A stretch of 17,230 bases of DNA from CAYPTY01 sp964413935 (GTDB lineage: Bacteria; Bacteroidota; Rhodothermia; Balneolales; Balneolaceae): positions 1 to 17,230 of the forward strand of contig CAYPTY010000031.1 of assembly GCA_964413935.1 (NCBI GenBank), in the 5' to 3' direction. This document shows positions 1 to 8,546 of the stretch, one piece after another. Within the stretch, counting starts at the first letter, position 1, and every line of letters begins with the position of its first letter. The notes under the pieces were generated by a model. The model was given only the letters and a program-made list of their open reading frames with translations. It did not search any database and was not told the DNA's origin. A program made the translations under genes and the position numbers.

Positions 1-3
1 GAA

Positions 4-25
4 AAGCGTGAACAGAGCCACGCTT
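4..25. terminator. Possible terminator hairpin at the left edge
   Basis: A perfect 7-bp inverted repeat (AAGCGTG at 4-10, CACGCTT at 19-25) has an 8-nt loop. Read on the minus strand it lies downstream of the LPP20/NTF2 gene that ends at 75, and the stem runs into TTTTC. Read on the plus strand it is followed by GATTTTC. It could act in either direction. The U-tract is short, so this is a weak call. Confidence 0.35.
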
Positions 26-74
26 GATTTTCTATTCAATTTCATAAAACGTACCACCGAAAAAAGCTTCGCTT

Positions 75-1955
75 TTAAAAGTTAACTCTGAAATTAGCCA
101 GTTCAATTAATGCACTGTCATCCCACTCCTGGGGTTGCCAGGCTCTCACATAAATTTTGGGTTCTTTACCGTTGAAATCGATCAGCAGGAAGAGGTAACC
201 CTCATCTGCATAGCCGGTTGAGGTATAACTCTGCCGCATGGATACCCCATACACCCCGTCCTGATTATTCTTTTTCTTGATCTCAAAGGTTGTAAAACCA
301 AGATGGATATCAGGCTGTACATCAAATATCCTAGACTGACGGTTCAGAAACTCCTGTTTTGTGAATCTAAGGTATTCAACCTTCTGTTCGTCTTTTGTGT
401 CGAGTTCATATTTATTGGTGTCTTCATAGTCCGGTTTGAGAACCCGGCCAACTATGATCACCGCTTCATCCGCAAACATAACCTCCAGTTGCTCCATATC
501 ACGGGTCAGATAGGCCGTTCGGTACTTCTCCACAAATTTGATGATCACCTGACGCTTATCCCAGTCGTCTCCGAAAGTAGAAGCTCTTCTGAAGCTATCA
601 TACAGTCCGTCCAGTATTCCAAAATTGACATCCATCATCTGTCCGGTGGTGTCAAAATCCGGAACCACATACTCCTTACTCTGCATGTTCATGCTCTGGT
701 AAGTAGCATTGGCCGACATCTGCCTGAATTCCCAGCCTTCATAGGTGTTGTTAATATTCTGCCGGCTTGAGATCTTGGATATATCCAGTTTATTGAACTT
801 CTTCATTTTCTGCAGCTTATTGGCCAGAAATTCATCCTGCTCCCACTCCGCATTGGCTACATCCTTATTGAAGTAATCTTCCAGCGATACCAGATGCTCC
901 GGAATCACTTCTTTCAGTTCTTCGGCATTCAATGCCTTTTCTACTGTATTCAGATCCTCAACTTCTTCTCCGTCATCGGCCGTAAAATGCAATTCAATGT
1001 TGTCGGTTACCGAAGCCAGGCCAAATTCTTCCAGCGCTTCAGGTTTGGGCTTGGGCTGAACTTCGAGCTTCAGTTTTTGCCGATTCGAGATATTAATGGC
1101 ATTAACCAGAGCCCATAATTCGCCCACCTCTTTAATCTCATCTTTGTTTTCGAAGTATTTATACTTCACCCGAAGCTGCAACTCGTTGAACTTGGTACTG
1201 GAACCGAATAGGGTAATCAATGCAGTACCATCGATGGATTTGGCAAAAATCTGGTTGCTGCCATCCCAGAAATTAAAGTCGAGCGATTTAGCCGGCTTAC
1301 CATTTACGGTAATGCTGACGGTTATTTCCCGGCGTTTATCCGAAACCATCTCATCATTAATAACCTCGAAACGGGTGTTTGAAATGATGTCCGAAATCCT
1401 GGATCCTATCTCAATCTCCAAAGCCATTCCTTTATGTTCCACCCGGGATACCGGAATGGAATTCAGCAGAATACTGGAGAAGTAGTAGTATTTTAGCGCT
1501 GCCGCATAGTTCTGGTCATCCGCATAGCGTTCAGCTTTATCAAAAATGTCTTTTACAAGCTGTTTGCGATAATCAAAAATCTTATCGATTTCATCCCGCT
1601 TCACGTAATAAAAGGCGTAAATCCCACAGTCGCGGGGCTCTTTGTAGTTCTGAAGGTTATTCAAAGCTCCGCTGGCGTAGGTTTTGACCACACCCTCAAC
1701 CTTTGACTCGTAATTTTGAGTTTCATTTTCCGTATCGATTTTACTGAATGATCGGAAATCACTGGAAACCTTTACGGAGATCTGAGTCAGAATCTGGCTG
1801 ATGGCCTGATCAGAGGCTTCTTTCTGGTTTTCAGAGCAGGATTCTCCCCAGAAAAAATCTCTGTCCGCTTTGATCATTTCTACGTCCTGAGCATTTGCAC
1901 TGAATGAACAGGCCAGTAGGATGATGAATAAGAAGGTAAATCTGAAGGTGTACAT
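75..1955 (-). CDS. Exported LPP20-like protein with C-terminal NTF2-like domain
   Basis: The 626-residue product begins with a signal peptide (hydrophobic residues about 5-20, likely cleavage near ANA-QD at 22-23), so it should act in the periplasm or at the outer membrane. Residues about 25-130 resemble the LPP20 family: a 'FFWGES' start, an Ala/Gln-rich helix (residues 45-65), then 'CGIYAFYYVKRDE'. Residues 130-170 look like a short TPR-type helical hairpin. About 205-300 is probably a beta-sandwich. About 465-612 ('FVEKYRTAYLTRD' ... 'YVRAWQPQEW') resembles an NTF2/SnoaL-like fold. The ATG at 1955 sits directly before the signal peptide. The gene lies 30 bp after the transglutaminase-like gene on the same strand, so the two are probably co-transcribed. 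No enzymatic residues are evident. The role is unknown; an envelope scaffold or ligand binder is a guess. LPP20 and NTF2 assignments are by pattern only. Confidence 0.8.
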   Translation of the reverse strand: MYTFRFTFLFIILLACSFSANAQDVEMIKADRDFFWGESCSENQKEASDQAISQILTQISVKVSSDFRSFSKIDTENETQNYESKVEGVVKTYASGALNNLQNYKEPRDCGIYAFYYVKRDEIDKIFDYRKQLVKDIFDKAERYADDQNYAAALKYYYFSSILLNSIPVSRVEHKGMALEIEIGSRISDIISNTRFEVINDEMVSDKRREITVSITVNGKPAKSLDFNFWDGSNQIFAKSIDGTALITLFGSSTKFNELQLRVKYKYFENKDEIKEVGELWALVNAINISNRQKLKLEVQPKPKPEALEEFGLASVTDNIELHFTADDGEEVEDLNTVEKALNAEELKEVIPEHLVSLEDYFNKDVANAEWEQDEFLANKLQKMKKFNKLDISKISSRQNINNTYEGWEFRQMSANATYQSMNMQSKEYVVPDFDTTGQMMDVNFGILDGLYDSFRRASTFGDDWDKRQVIIKFVEKYRTAYLTRDMEQLEVMFADEAVIIVGRVLKPDYEDTNKYELDTKDEQKVEYLRFTKQEFLNRQSRIFDVQPDIHLGFTTFEIKKKNNQDGVYGVSMRQSYTSTGYADEGYLFLLIDFNGKEPKIYVRAWQPQEWDDSALIELANFRVNF

Positions 1956-1985
1956 CTCTTTTTTATCGCTTTTTGTATTTCGCTT

Positions 1986-3527
1986 CTAAAATCGAACGAT
2001 TTTCGGGGTTTCGTTTCGGTAATTGGTCATGGTTAAACCAACGGGCGCATTGATATACGTGGGATCAGCAACCGTAAATCTCTGGTTGCCCACCATGTGA
2101 TAATCACCATCCACCGCACTGCTGAATCGTACTGCGGTTGCCAGATGGCGGGAATAGCGAAGGCCAACCACATCCATCCCCAGTACCTCTCTCACCAGGG
2201 TTGCAAAAAGGATGGAGCGGTCATCACAATCGGAATAGGTATAAAAAAGCGTCTCTTCCGGAAGCATATATTTTTCCCGGTCAAAATTATCCTGATCCGT
2301 TTTATACTGGAAGGACTTCTGAACCATTCTGAGCAGAAAGTTAACTGCGGTCAGCTCGTCCATGTTATTTGTAGTTTTTTTCAGGCCCTGAATCAAAGCT
2401 GATCCTGTTGCAGGTGAAAATGATGCCGAAAAGAAAACCGGAAGATCGGTGAGCGGATAGTATTCAAAATAACTGACCAGCTGCCGGTTAATGGTAACCG
2501 GAATTTTGTAGTTGGTTCCATTGAAATCGAATGACAGGGTTTTATTCACATTGCTGTCGGGGTCAATGAACTCGGGAAAGGTATCTATGCTTAAATCCAG
2601 TTTTCGAACTTGAGCGCCGTGTTTGCCGGAATAGGTAAAAATAGAACTTGGGGTTTGCTGTTCGGAACCAAAGTTTATGGGGAAATACTTGTCACCATCT
2701 AAGGTATAATACTTTGCATTGAAGATGTTATTCCGGACCGTAAACAAATTGTAAACTCCATTCTGGTCGTATCCAACTTTTACCTCATAGCCTGCTTTGG
2801 TTAGCAGAAACCAGTTCATCAGCCGAACCATATTGGTTCCCTTTGAACCGTAAATAGCTTTGGACATATCATTGATCAGCAGAACATAACCCCAGTCGTT
2901 CAGGCCAAGCTCATCTTTTACCTTTAGTGTATAGGCCACCAGTTCTCTGTGATCATAATTACTGACCTCATCCCAGAACTTTGCGATGCGCTTATTGTCA
3001 ATCTTGCCATTTCGGTAATCAGCGGGATTCAGATCATCTCTCAGCTTCTTTGGAAAGCTAATGGCAATATCGGAAGCGAAATATTTTACATTCAGCTGGT
3101 TAACCGGAATTTCTTTATACAGCGCATCTTCCTGAATCTTTTGTACTTTTTTGGGAGGAGGCAGCTGTATGGGCGGGATGTCGATGATCACATCGTCTTC
3201 TACCTTGATATTCTCTTCTATGGTTTTGTCGCCCGGACGCTCATTATCCACCTTGGGTTTAGGAGGAGCAGGCGGAGGCGGGGCAACCGGCAATTCAACG
3301 GGTTTTGGGGTTTCATACAGCTTGGAGCCCAGGTTTACCCCCACTTCTTCCCAGGTTTTATTCAGCATATCGATGAATTCTTTATCAAACTTATCTTTGT
3401 AAGCTTGATACTCCTCCATCTGCTGTTTTTTGAATTTTTCAAAATCCTCAACCTGGGCGTAAACAGTTGTGCTAATAAGCACACTGATCCCTATACATAG
3501 TAACAGAACAGTTGAATTTACCTTCAA
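1986..3527 (-). CDS. Exported transglutaminase-like protein
   Basis: The 513-residue protein has a signal peptide (residues 1-24, cleavage near VYA-Q). A charged amphipathic helix follows (27-63, 'FEKFKKQQMEEY'), then a Pro-rich linker (74-125), probably a flexible spacer in the periplasm. The C-terminal part carries a transglutaminase-like triad: Cys434 in 'YSDCDDRS', His461 in 'SRHLATAV' and Asp488 in 'VADPTY'. In bacteria such folds are usually peptidases or amidases rather than cross-linkers. Residues about 210-290 look like a degenerate second copy. The start is TTG at 3527: no in-frame ATG lies just upstream, and this TTG directly precedes the signal peptide. It is divergent from the lipoprotein gene at 3686 and 30 bp before the LPP20/NTF2 gene. 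The substrate is unknown; cell-wall peptide or a neighbouring envelope protein is possible. Confidence 0.85.
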   Translation of the reverse strand: MKVNSTVLLLCIGISVLISTTVYAQVEDFEKFKKQQMEEYQAYKDKFDKEFIDMLNKTWEEVGVNLGSKLYETPKPVELPVAPPPPAPPKPKVDNERPGDKTIEENIKVEDDVIIDIPPIQLPPPKKVQKIQEDALYKEIPVNQLNVKYFASDIAISFPKKLRDDLNPADYRNGKIDNKRIAKFWDEVSNYDHRELVAYTLKVKDELGLNDWGYVLLINDMSKAIYGSKGTNMVRLMNWFLLTKAGYEVKVGYDQNGVYNLFTVRNNIFNAKYYTLDGDKYFPINFGSEQQTPSSIFTYSGKHGAQVRKLDLSIDTFPEFIDPDSNVNKTLSFDFNGTNYKIPVTINRQLVSYFEYYPLTDLPVFFSASFSPATGSALIQGLKKTTNNMDELTAVNFLLRMVQKSFQYKTDQDNFDREKYMLPEETLFYTYSDCDDRSILFATLVREVLGMDVVGLRYSRHLATAVRFSSAVDGDYHMVGNQRFTVADPTYINAPVGLTMTNYRNETPKIVRF

Positions 3528-3619
3528 AACCAGACAGCGTGTTAGTTGAGCTTTTAGTACCCTTTAGTGCTGGCTAAGATAGGTTTTTTTTTCGAAAATG
3601 AAATTTTGTAAAAAGTTAT

Positions 3620-3648
3620 TTGATAAGAATTCAGCTTTGAAATATTAT
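3620..3648 (+). promoter_or_regulatory. Sigma70-like promoter for the lipoprotein gene
   Basis: TTGATA (3620-3625) and TATTAT (3643-3648) are separated by exactly 17 bp. This matches housekeeping -35/-10 spacing and would start transcription near 3655, about 30 nt before the ATG at 3686. It lies in the 158-bp divergent intergenic region. Bacteroidota promoters often use a different consensus, which lowers certainty. I found no equally good promoter for the opposite gene starting at 3527. Confidence 0.5.
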
Positions 3649-3685
3649 AGCGGCACCTAAAAACTTTCACACATTGATAGATATA

Positions 3686-4327
3686 ATGAAGAAGTCAATT
3701 CTATTTGTACTACTAACTACTGTGGCTTTCGGTGCAATCTCCTGTTCAGGAAGCAAAGGAACTGTTGCAGATGAGGACGATATCGTCATCATGAAAAACT
3801 ACAGCAACGAGGAAAAAATTAATGGGTTGAATCGCTCAACCGGCGTACCACTCTGGGTTACCAACTTCCCAGTTGATGATGAGAACTACCTGTATGAAGT
3901 TTCTGAGTGGAGAGGCATGAACACCACTATTGGTAAGCAGGAAGCACGTCGTCAGGCACGTCTGCAGATGTCACTGAAGCTGGAAACCAAAGTTCAGGCC
4001 ATTCAGAAAGCTTGGAACGAGACCGTAACCAGTGCCGATCGTCAGAACTTTGATGCGACTTTCTCCAGCGTGTCCAAGGAAGTGACCGACAATACACTGA
4101 ACCTGACTCAGATTCGTGCAACTCACTGCAATGACATCCCACTGGAAGAGCGCAGTGAGTCCGGTAATGTAAGCCAGATTTGCTTTGCTGTTGCTCAGCT
4201 GCCAATCGGCGATGCCCGTTCTGCCTTTGACAATGCACTATCCCGCGATGAAGAGCTTTATGTGAAGTTCAAAGCTTCCAAAGCCTTCGAAGAGTTTGAG
4301 AAACAGTTTCCTACTAAAGAAAACTAA
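3686..4327 (+). CDS. LPP20-like outer-membrane lipoprotein
   Basis: A 213-residue lipoprotein counted from the ATG at 3686. A TTG four codons upstream (3674) is also in frame, but the ATG gives a standard lipoprotein signal (KK, hydrophobic core, lipobox AISC with Cys20). After an acidic linker, 'VPLWVTNFP' (54-62), 'YLYEVSEWRGMN' (69-80) and the Ala/Arg/Gln helix 'GKQEARRQARLQMSLKLET' (83-101) fit the LPP20 pattern: a Trp-containing entry strand followed by a long Ala-rich helix. Cys148 and Cys166 might form a disulfide in the periplasm. The next gene starts 3 bp after this stop, so the two are probably translated from one transcript. LPP20 founders are surface-exposed or outer-membrane-associated, but no biochemical role can be read from the sequence. 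Confidence 0.8.
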   Translation: MKKSILFVLLTTVAFGAISCSGSKGTVADEDDIVIMKNYSNEEKINGLNRSTGVPLWVTNFPVDDENYLYEVSEWRGMNTTIGKQEARRQARLQMSLKLETKVQAIQKAWNETVTSADRQNFDATFSSVSKEVTDNTLNLTQIRATHCNDIPLEERSESGNVSQICFAVAQLPIGDARSAFDNALSRDEELYVKFKASKAFEEFEKQFPTKEN

Positions 4328-4330
4328 TTC

Positions 4331-5056
4331 GTGATCAGGTTATTTTTTCTGATAACCCTATTTATTACAGCGCTTTGTGAGACTTCGTTTTCACAAAGCG
4401 CTTTTTCTTTAGATGACCTTGAAACGGCCCGCCTGTTTACATCCAGAGATTATGTGCACGGCATTGGCGCTGTAAAGGCCTATGCTGATGAGAAAAACGA
4501 ACGATGTCTGGAAACTTCCATTCAGAGTCTGGATTCCAATCAATTCATTTCCGTCTTTGTGGAAATATTCAATGAAGGAGGACGCAAGTTCTTTGAGTTT
4601 CCTGAGTTTGCCATCCGCCAGGATTCCAGTGTATTTCAGGATTCCCTCATCATCCGGGATTCCCTGCAGATCGATCAGGACTTCTATTGTTTTACAACGG
4701 CTTTGAACGAGCAAAATCAGTCATTAACGCCGCCTGCACTTCCCGACCTTGCCGAACGGCCGATTAAAGTGGGTGAATACTGGTTTAGCGCCGGCGCACA
4801 GAAAAACCGCTTATCCGTTCCGGTCAGGAACTTTATGAAATCCAAGAATGAAGCATTAAAGAAACTGGCACAAACCTACAGTACTTCTGTCCGACAGGAA
4901 TTACTGGATCTGAATGGCCAAACCGCTTCCTTTGCCTACATGAAAACAGCCATTATTTTTCAGGATGTAATTGTTGTTCAGCGCTATGTTTCTCAGGATT
5001 TCGTTTACAGCATCATTGCTGTTCGGGAAAGTGACATGAGTAATTTTACACAGTGA
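4331..5056 (+). CDS. Exported LPP20-like protein
   Basis: A 241-residue exported protein starting at GTG 4331, directly before a signal peptide (hydrophobic 3-16, cleavage near SFSQ-S at 19-22). It begins 3 bp after the lipoprotein stop, which suggests translational coupling. The C-terminal half (about 148-232) has LPP20 features: 'GEYWFSAGA', the helix 'SKNEALKKLAQTYSTSV', then two beta strands ('YMKTAIIFQDVIVVQRYV', 'FVYSIIAVRES'). The N-terminal half (25-95), with 'YVHGIGAVKAYADEKNERCLE', may be a diverged first copy of the same fold, which would make this a tandem LPP20-like protein. It has no lipobox, unlike its partner. The stop codon lies 13 bp from that of the convergent M48 gene. Function is unknown. 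Confidence 0.72.
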   Translation: MIRLFFLITLFITALCETSFSQSAFSLDDLETARLFTSRDYVHGIGAVKAYADEKNERCLETSIQSLDSNQFISVFVEIFNEGGRKFFEFPEFAIRQDSSVFQDSLIIRDSLQIDQDFYCFTTALNEQNQSLTPPALPDLAERPIKVGEYWFSAGAQKNRLSVPVRNFMKSKNEALKKLAQTYSTSVRQELLDLNGQTASFAYMKTAIIFQDVIVVQRYVSQDFVYSIIAVRESDMSNFTQ

Positions 5057-5069
5057 AACTTCCGGAGCT

Positions 5070-6368
5070 TTAGTTTATCTCCAGGTCACGCTTAAAATTA
5101 TCGAATTCCTGCGGAGTTGAAATGGTGCCGCCCTTAAGGCCAAGCTTTTTAAGCTGATCCCTGAGCCTTTTTTTGCGTTCTTCCAGTTTCAAACCATCCC
5201 ATTCTCCTTTCTTTTCGATGAGATTGGAGTCAATTCGATCCAGAAAGTTGATACTCTCGGTAGGGTCGAAACCGGCCAGGTAGGTATAAACCAGTCCCCA
5301 GCGATCGGCCTCATATTCATATTCTTCCAGGCGACCCTTATTTACATAGTCGTAGATTTCATCAGCCATGGCAGTAAGCTCATCATCGATCGCGGCCAGT
5401 TCTTTCTCCCGATCAGTCTGAGGCTCACCCATCTCAGCATCCAGTTCAGCGAAAGCGTCTGCCGTACGAATCTTCGGTTCACGTACCGCATACTCTTCAG
5501 TGCCATGCTTGAATACCAGATGCGCCAATTCATGGGCCAGGAAATGGACCAGCTCAGCCTCGGTCTGCATCTGCATCAGGGCACCTCTGGAGACAAAAAT
5601 ATAATTTCCCGGAATGGTATATCCCTGAATTTCATCCGTATCCAGAATCAGCACTTTTACAAAAAGGTCTTCCCGGTGCGTTTCCTCGATGATATGAGCC
5701 GTTAGCAATTCCAGGTAAAGCTGAACCTGATAATTTGAAAACAACCCATTCTGGGCGATGCGAGAAGCGATAGCATAGCCCATCTGATCCAGTTCCGGAT
5801 TGGAAGACGGTATGGATACCCCCTCTCCCGATGGATAGAGCAATCCTCTTTTGGTACGACGGCGCACGCGGCGATCCCGTTTATCCGAAAAAGCCTCATA
5901 AATCCAGCTTGGTGCGGTATCTATCAGGAATTCATCGATCTCAACCGTATATCCGTTCTTGAAACGCTCACGATACTTTTTAGAAAACCCTTTGATTGCC
6001 GCGGTCACCTGTGTAGCCGATACGGCAAGATCATCCTTAACATCGGATTTATTATCCAGTTCTTTATAGAGTAATTGCATTCTCTGATTCAGCAGGCTTT
6101 TTGCGCGAGAATTTTCTGATGCAGCATTCAGGCTGAGCACATAGGAAGGAACCCATCCCGTTGTATCCTCATAAATGATTTTCTCCCAGTAACCTGACAT
6201 GGAATCCACTTCAACCTGCGAGTTCTTGAGCAGACGCATTATCAGCTCATGATAAGCGGCAGGCCCCTTTTTCACATCTGTGGTCTGATTCGTGTATTTG
6301 ACCTGAGCAGTCAGATCAGCCGAAAGGAACAGAAAAATTGCCGTGAACAGAATGTGTTTGCCTTTCAT
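5070..6368 (-). CDS. Exported M48-family zinc metallopeptidase with N-terminal SH3-like domain
   Basis: A 432-residue protein with a signal peptide (1-21, cleavage near LTA-Q). Residues about 23-80 resemble a bacterial SH3 domain ('VDSMSGYWEKI', 'GWVPSYVL'), a fold that often binds peptidoglycan or proteins. The peptidase part has HELAH at 279-283 (zinc ligands His279 and His283, catalytic Glu280) and 'EYEADRWG' at 351-358 (third ligand Glu353), as in M48 peptidases such as BepA and LoiP. There are no membrane helices after the signal, so it should be periplasmic rather than HtpX-like. A very basic stretch (162-174) precedes the peptidase domain. It lies 15 bp downstream of the cyclase gene on the same strand. 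Quality control of outer-membrane proteins is the natural analogy, but the substrate is unknown. Confidence 0.9.
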   Translation of the reverse strand: MKGKHILFTAIFLFLSADLTAQVKYTNQTTDVKKGPAAYHELIMRLLKNSQVEVDSMSGYWEKIIYEDTTGWVPSYVLSLNAASENSRAKSLLNQRMQLLYKELDNKSDVKDDLAVSATQVTAAIKGFSKKYRERFKNGYTVEIDEFLIDTAPSWIYEAFSDKRDRRVRRRTKRGLLYPSGEGVSIPSSNPELDQMGYAIASRIAQNGLFSNYQVQLYLELLTAHIIEETHREDLFVKVLILDTDEIQGYTIPGNYIFVSRGALMQMQTEAELVHFLAHELAHLVFKHGTEEYAVREPKIRTADAFAELDAEMGEPQTDREKELAAIDDELTAMADEIYDYVNKGRLEEYEYEADRWGLVYTYLAGFDPTESINFLDRIDSNLIEKKGEWDGLKLEERKKRLRDQLKKLGLKGGTISTPQEFDNFKRDLEIN

Positions 6369-6383
6369 AATGCCCGCAGTTAG

Positions 6384-8543
6384 TTACTTTGTTTTTTGCT
6401 CGAGAACGCCGGACCAGTCGGCCGGTGGTGGTTGAATCCTGAATTTTTCAACCTGATCAAGATATAAATTACATACCGAATCGCCATTAAGAATCTGTTT
6501 TGCTTTTATGAAGCCCTCTGAAGCCTCATCCCATTGCCTTTCATAAAAATTCTGCAAGGCTTCATGGTAAAGATTATTAAACTGAATCAGATTGGCATCC
6601 CCATCCTCAGAGAAATCCTGAAGTTCATAAATTCTCATTGGCTTCTGCTTTCCTTTTACCTGAAGCAGGGCCACCTCCCGGGTCAGAAACTCGCTTTCCA
6701 CTTTCTCTTTGGTTGTCTCTGAAATGAGGATTTTGGTTTCGAATATTTTATTTGCGGGTTCGAGCCGGGCTGCCAAGTTTACATTGTCACCCATCACCGT
6801 ATAGCTGAATCTTTTTGCAGAACCCATATTCCCAACCACCATGGGCCCGGTATTGAGGCCGTATCGCACTACCGGGTAAGGCATTCCATCCAGACTCAGC
6901 TCATCCGACATGGCTTTCAGTTTCTGTTCCATTTGAAGCACACTTTTGCAGCAAAGGTAGGCATGTTCATCTATATCGATGGGAGCGCCCCAGAAGGCCA
7001 TAATAGCATCACCGATGTATTTGTCGAGGGTGCCTTTATTGGATAAGATGATTTCGGTCATCTCACTGAGGTATACATTCAGGAAGGAGACCAGTTCTTC
7101 GGGTTCCAGTTTTTCTGAGAGGCTGGTGAAACCGGCCAGATCGCTGAACATCACCGTCAGTTCTTTTCTTTGCCCGCCCAGTTTCAGCATTTCCGGTTTT
7201 TCCAGCACCTCATCCACCAGTTCCTTTTGCACATACAAATCAAAAGCACCTCTAATTTTCCGTCGCTGATACGATTCATTCACATACTTGGTGGAATAGG
7301 TAGCGAAGGCCGTAAGAAATCCACTGAAGACCAGTTCAAAAGTTGGAATCCAGAAACGGTGGGCTGCGAAAAGATAGAAACCCGCACCTGCTGTACAGGC
7401 CAGCAATAGGAAGGTAACCGGAATATTAATCCGTGACTGAAAATTCAGGATGATGAACACCAGACTCAGAACGATGAGCACAATCAACGCCTCTTTGGCA
7501 AGAAAAGGCAGCTGTCTTATGTAATCACGCTCCAGCAGATTGTTCAGTACCGTAGCATGAATCTCCACACCCGGCATTGCTTTGGCTGCGCTCATGGGTG
7601 TGGACTTTATATCAGAAAGACCGGCTGCATTGGATCCCACAAAAACAACCTTATTCTGAAAATCCAGTAAGGTATCGGCCCTTGCAGATCCCAGTTGAGA
7701 GTACTCAAGCGCAGCTTTGAATAAGCCATAGAAAGAAGCGTTTTCAAACGAGGTATCGGCAGGCTGTATGGTTTCATACCAATTAATCAGATAACCGAAA
7801 TTTTCCTGAACCGGTATGGTATTATCCCTCAGCTTCACAACGGGTTCACCCTCCGGGAAAAATTCAATCTCTGAGTTGTCAATCTGATTCAGCACCATAT
7901 AAGCCGAAACCCCCAGGCCGGGCAGCAATCCTTCATTTCCAATATTGAAGAAAAGCGGGATTTCCCGAATGGTGGATTCACCGCTTGAGGGCACTGCTAC
8001 AGATCCTACCCCTGCTGAAGCGTTCAGAAGCTTCGGAGTAGGCAGGTTGGCAATGGAATACCGGTAAGTACTGTCTATGTTGATGTCGGCCGGGATAAGA
8101 ATATCTTTTCTGTAGGTTCTGAGGGTGGAACCTTCCGTGGTCTGGGTCGACATGATTCCATTTCCAAAGGTGGATAGCACCAGAGCAAAAATACTGTCAC
8201 TGTCGGCTCCCAGTATTTGACCCTGATCAAATCCCGGCTGATCGAAAAGAATATCATAAACCACCATTTTTGCTCCCTTGGCCATCACATAGTTGTGCAC
8301 TATGCTGTACACATCCCGCGGCCAGGGCCAGAGTATGCCATGATTTTCCTGAAAACTATTCAGGCTGTTCTCATCGATATAGGCGATGGAAACCTTATCG
8401 AGGGGGACTTCTCTTTCGAATTCCACAAATTTGAGATCCAGAACCGATTCTTCGAACTGAGTCAGGATATTCGCACTCTGCAGCAGGAAGACAAAAAGCA
8501 GGATACCGCTGCTCAGCAGAAAGGCCATTTTGTTCTTATTCAT
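6384..8543 (-). CDS. CHASE2-domain membrane adenylate cyclase (class III)
   Basis: A 719-residue receptor cyclase expected to make cAMP in response to an extracytoplasmic signal. A first membrane helix (about 6-23) is followed by a CHASE2 sensor domain (30-345, with 'DILFDQPG' and 'VVFVGSNAAGLSD'), three membrane helices (about 349-367, 374-394, 400-417), and a class III cyclase domain (about 455-645). Catalytic features visible are metal-binding Asp468 (FSDLAGF) and Asp512 (GDAIMAFWG), base-specifying Lys508 and Thr582, and transition-state Asn589 and Arg593 (NLAAR). The Lys/Thr pair is found in several bacterial adenylate cyclases, so ATP is the likely substrate. Residues 650-697 look like one or two TPR-type helices. 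It starts 3 bp after the DUF427 stop and is followed by the SH3-M48 gene, so co-expression is likely. No cAMP effector gene lies in the window. Confidence 0.93.
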   Translation of the reverse strand: MNKNKMAFLLSSGILLFVFLLQSANILTQFEESVLDLKFVEFEREVPLDKVSIAYIDENSLNSFQENHGILWPWPRDVYSIVHNYVMAKGAKMVVYDILFDQPGFDQGQILGADSDSIFALVLSTFGNGIMSTQTTEGSTLRTYRKDILIPADINIDSTYRYSIANLPTPKLLNASAGVGSVAVPSSGESTIREIPLFFNIGNEGLLPGLGVSAYMVLNQIDNSEIEFFPEGEPVVKLRDNTIPVQENFGYLINWYETIQPADTSFENASFYGLFKAALEYSQLGSARADTLLDFQNKVVFVGSNAAGLSDIKSTPMSAAKAMPGVEIHATVLNNLLERDYIRQLPFLAKEALIVLIVLSLVFIILNFQSRINIPVTFLLLACTAGAGFYLFAAHRFWIPTFELVFSGFLTAFATYSTKYVNESYQRRKIRGAFDLYVQKELVDEVLEKPEMLKLGGQRKELTVMFSDLAGFTSLSEKLEPEELVSFLNVYLSEMTEIILSNKGTLDKYIGDAIMAFWGAPIDIDEHAYLCCKSVLQMEQKLKAMSDELSLDGMPYPVVRYGLNTGPMVVGNMGSAKRFSYTVMGDNVNLAARLEPANKIFETKILISETTKEKVESEFLTREVALLQVKGKQKPMRIYELQDFSEDGDANLIQFNNLYHEALQNFYERQWDEASEGFIKAKQILNGDSVCNLYLDQVEKFRIQPPPADWSGVLEQKTK

Positions 8544-8546
8544 AGC

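Noticed and set aside
62..76. AAAAGC-TTC-GCTTTT hairpin at the end of the first minus-strand gene
   Set aside because: A 6-bp AT-rich stem with a 3-nt loop overlapping the stop codon. It is too weak to call as a terminator beside the stronger stem at 4-25.
303..770. Plus-strand open frame of 155 codons
   Set aside because: It lies wholly inside the minus-strand LPP20/NTF2 gene, has no family resemblance, and the minus frame carries a signal peptide and sensible domains. Similar opposite-strand frames at 2949-3500, 8217-8810 and 11952-12416 were rejected for the same reason.
3584..3592. T9 run between the divergent genes
   Set aside because: It is intergenic with no hairpin before it on either strand, so it is neither a frameshift site nor a convincing terminator. 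It may simply be an AT-rich promoter element.
4409..4714. Minus-strand 101-codon frame inside the second LPP20-like gene
   Set aside because: No signal or family pattern, and it conflicts with a plus-strand gene that has a signal peptide and a 3-bp coupling to its upstream partner.
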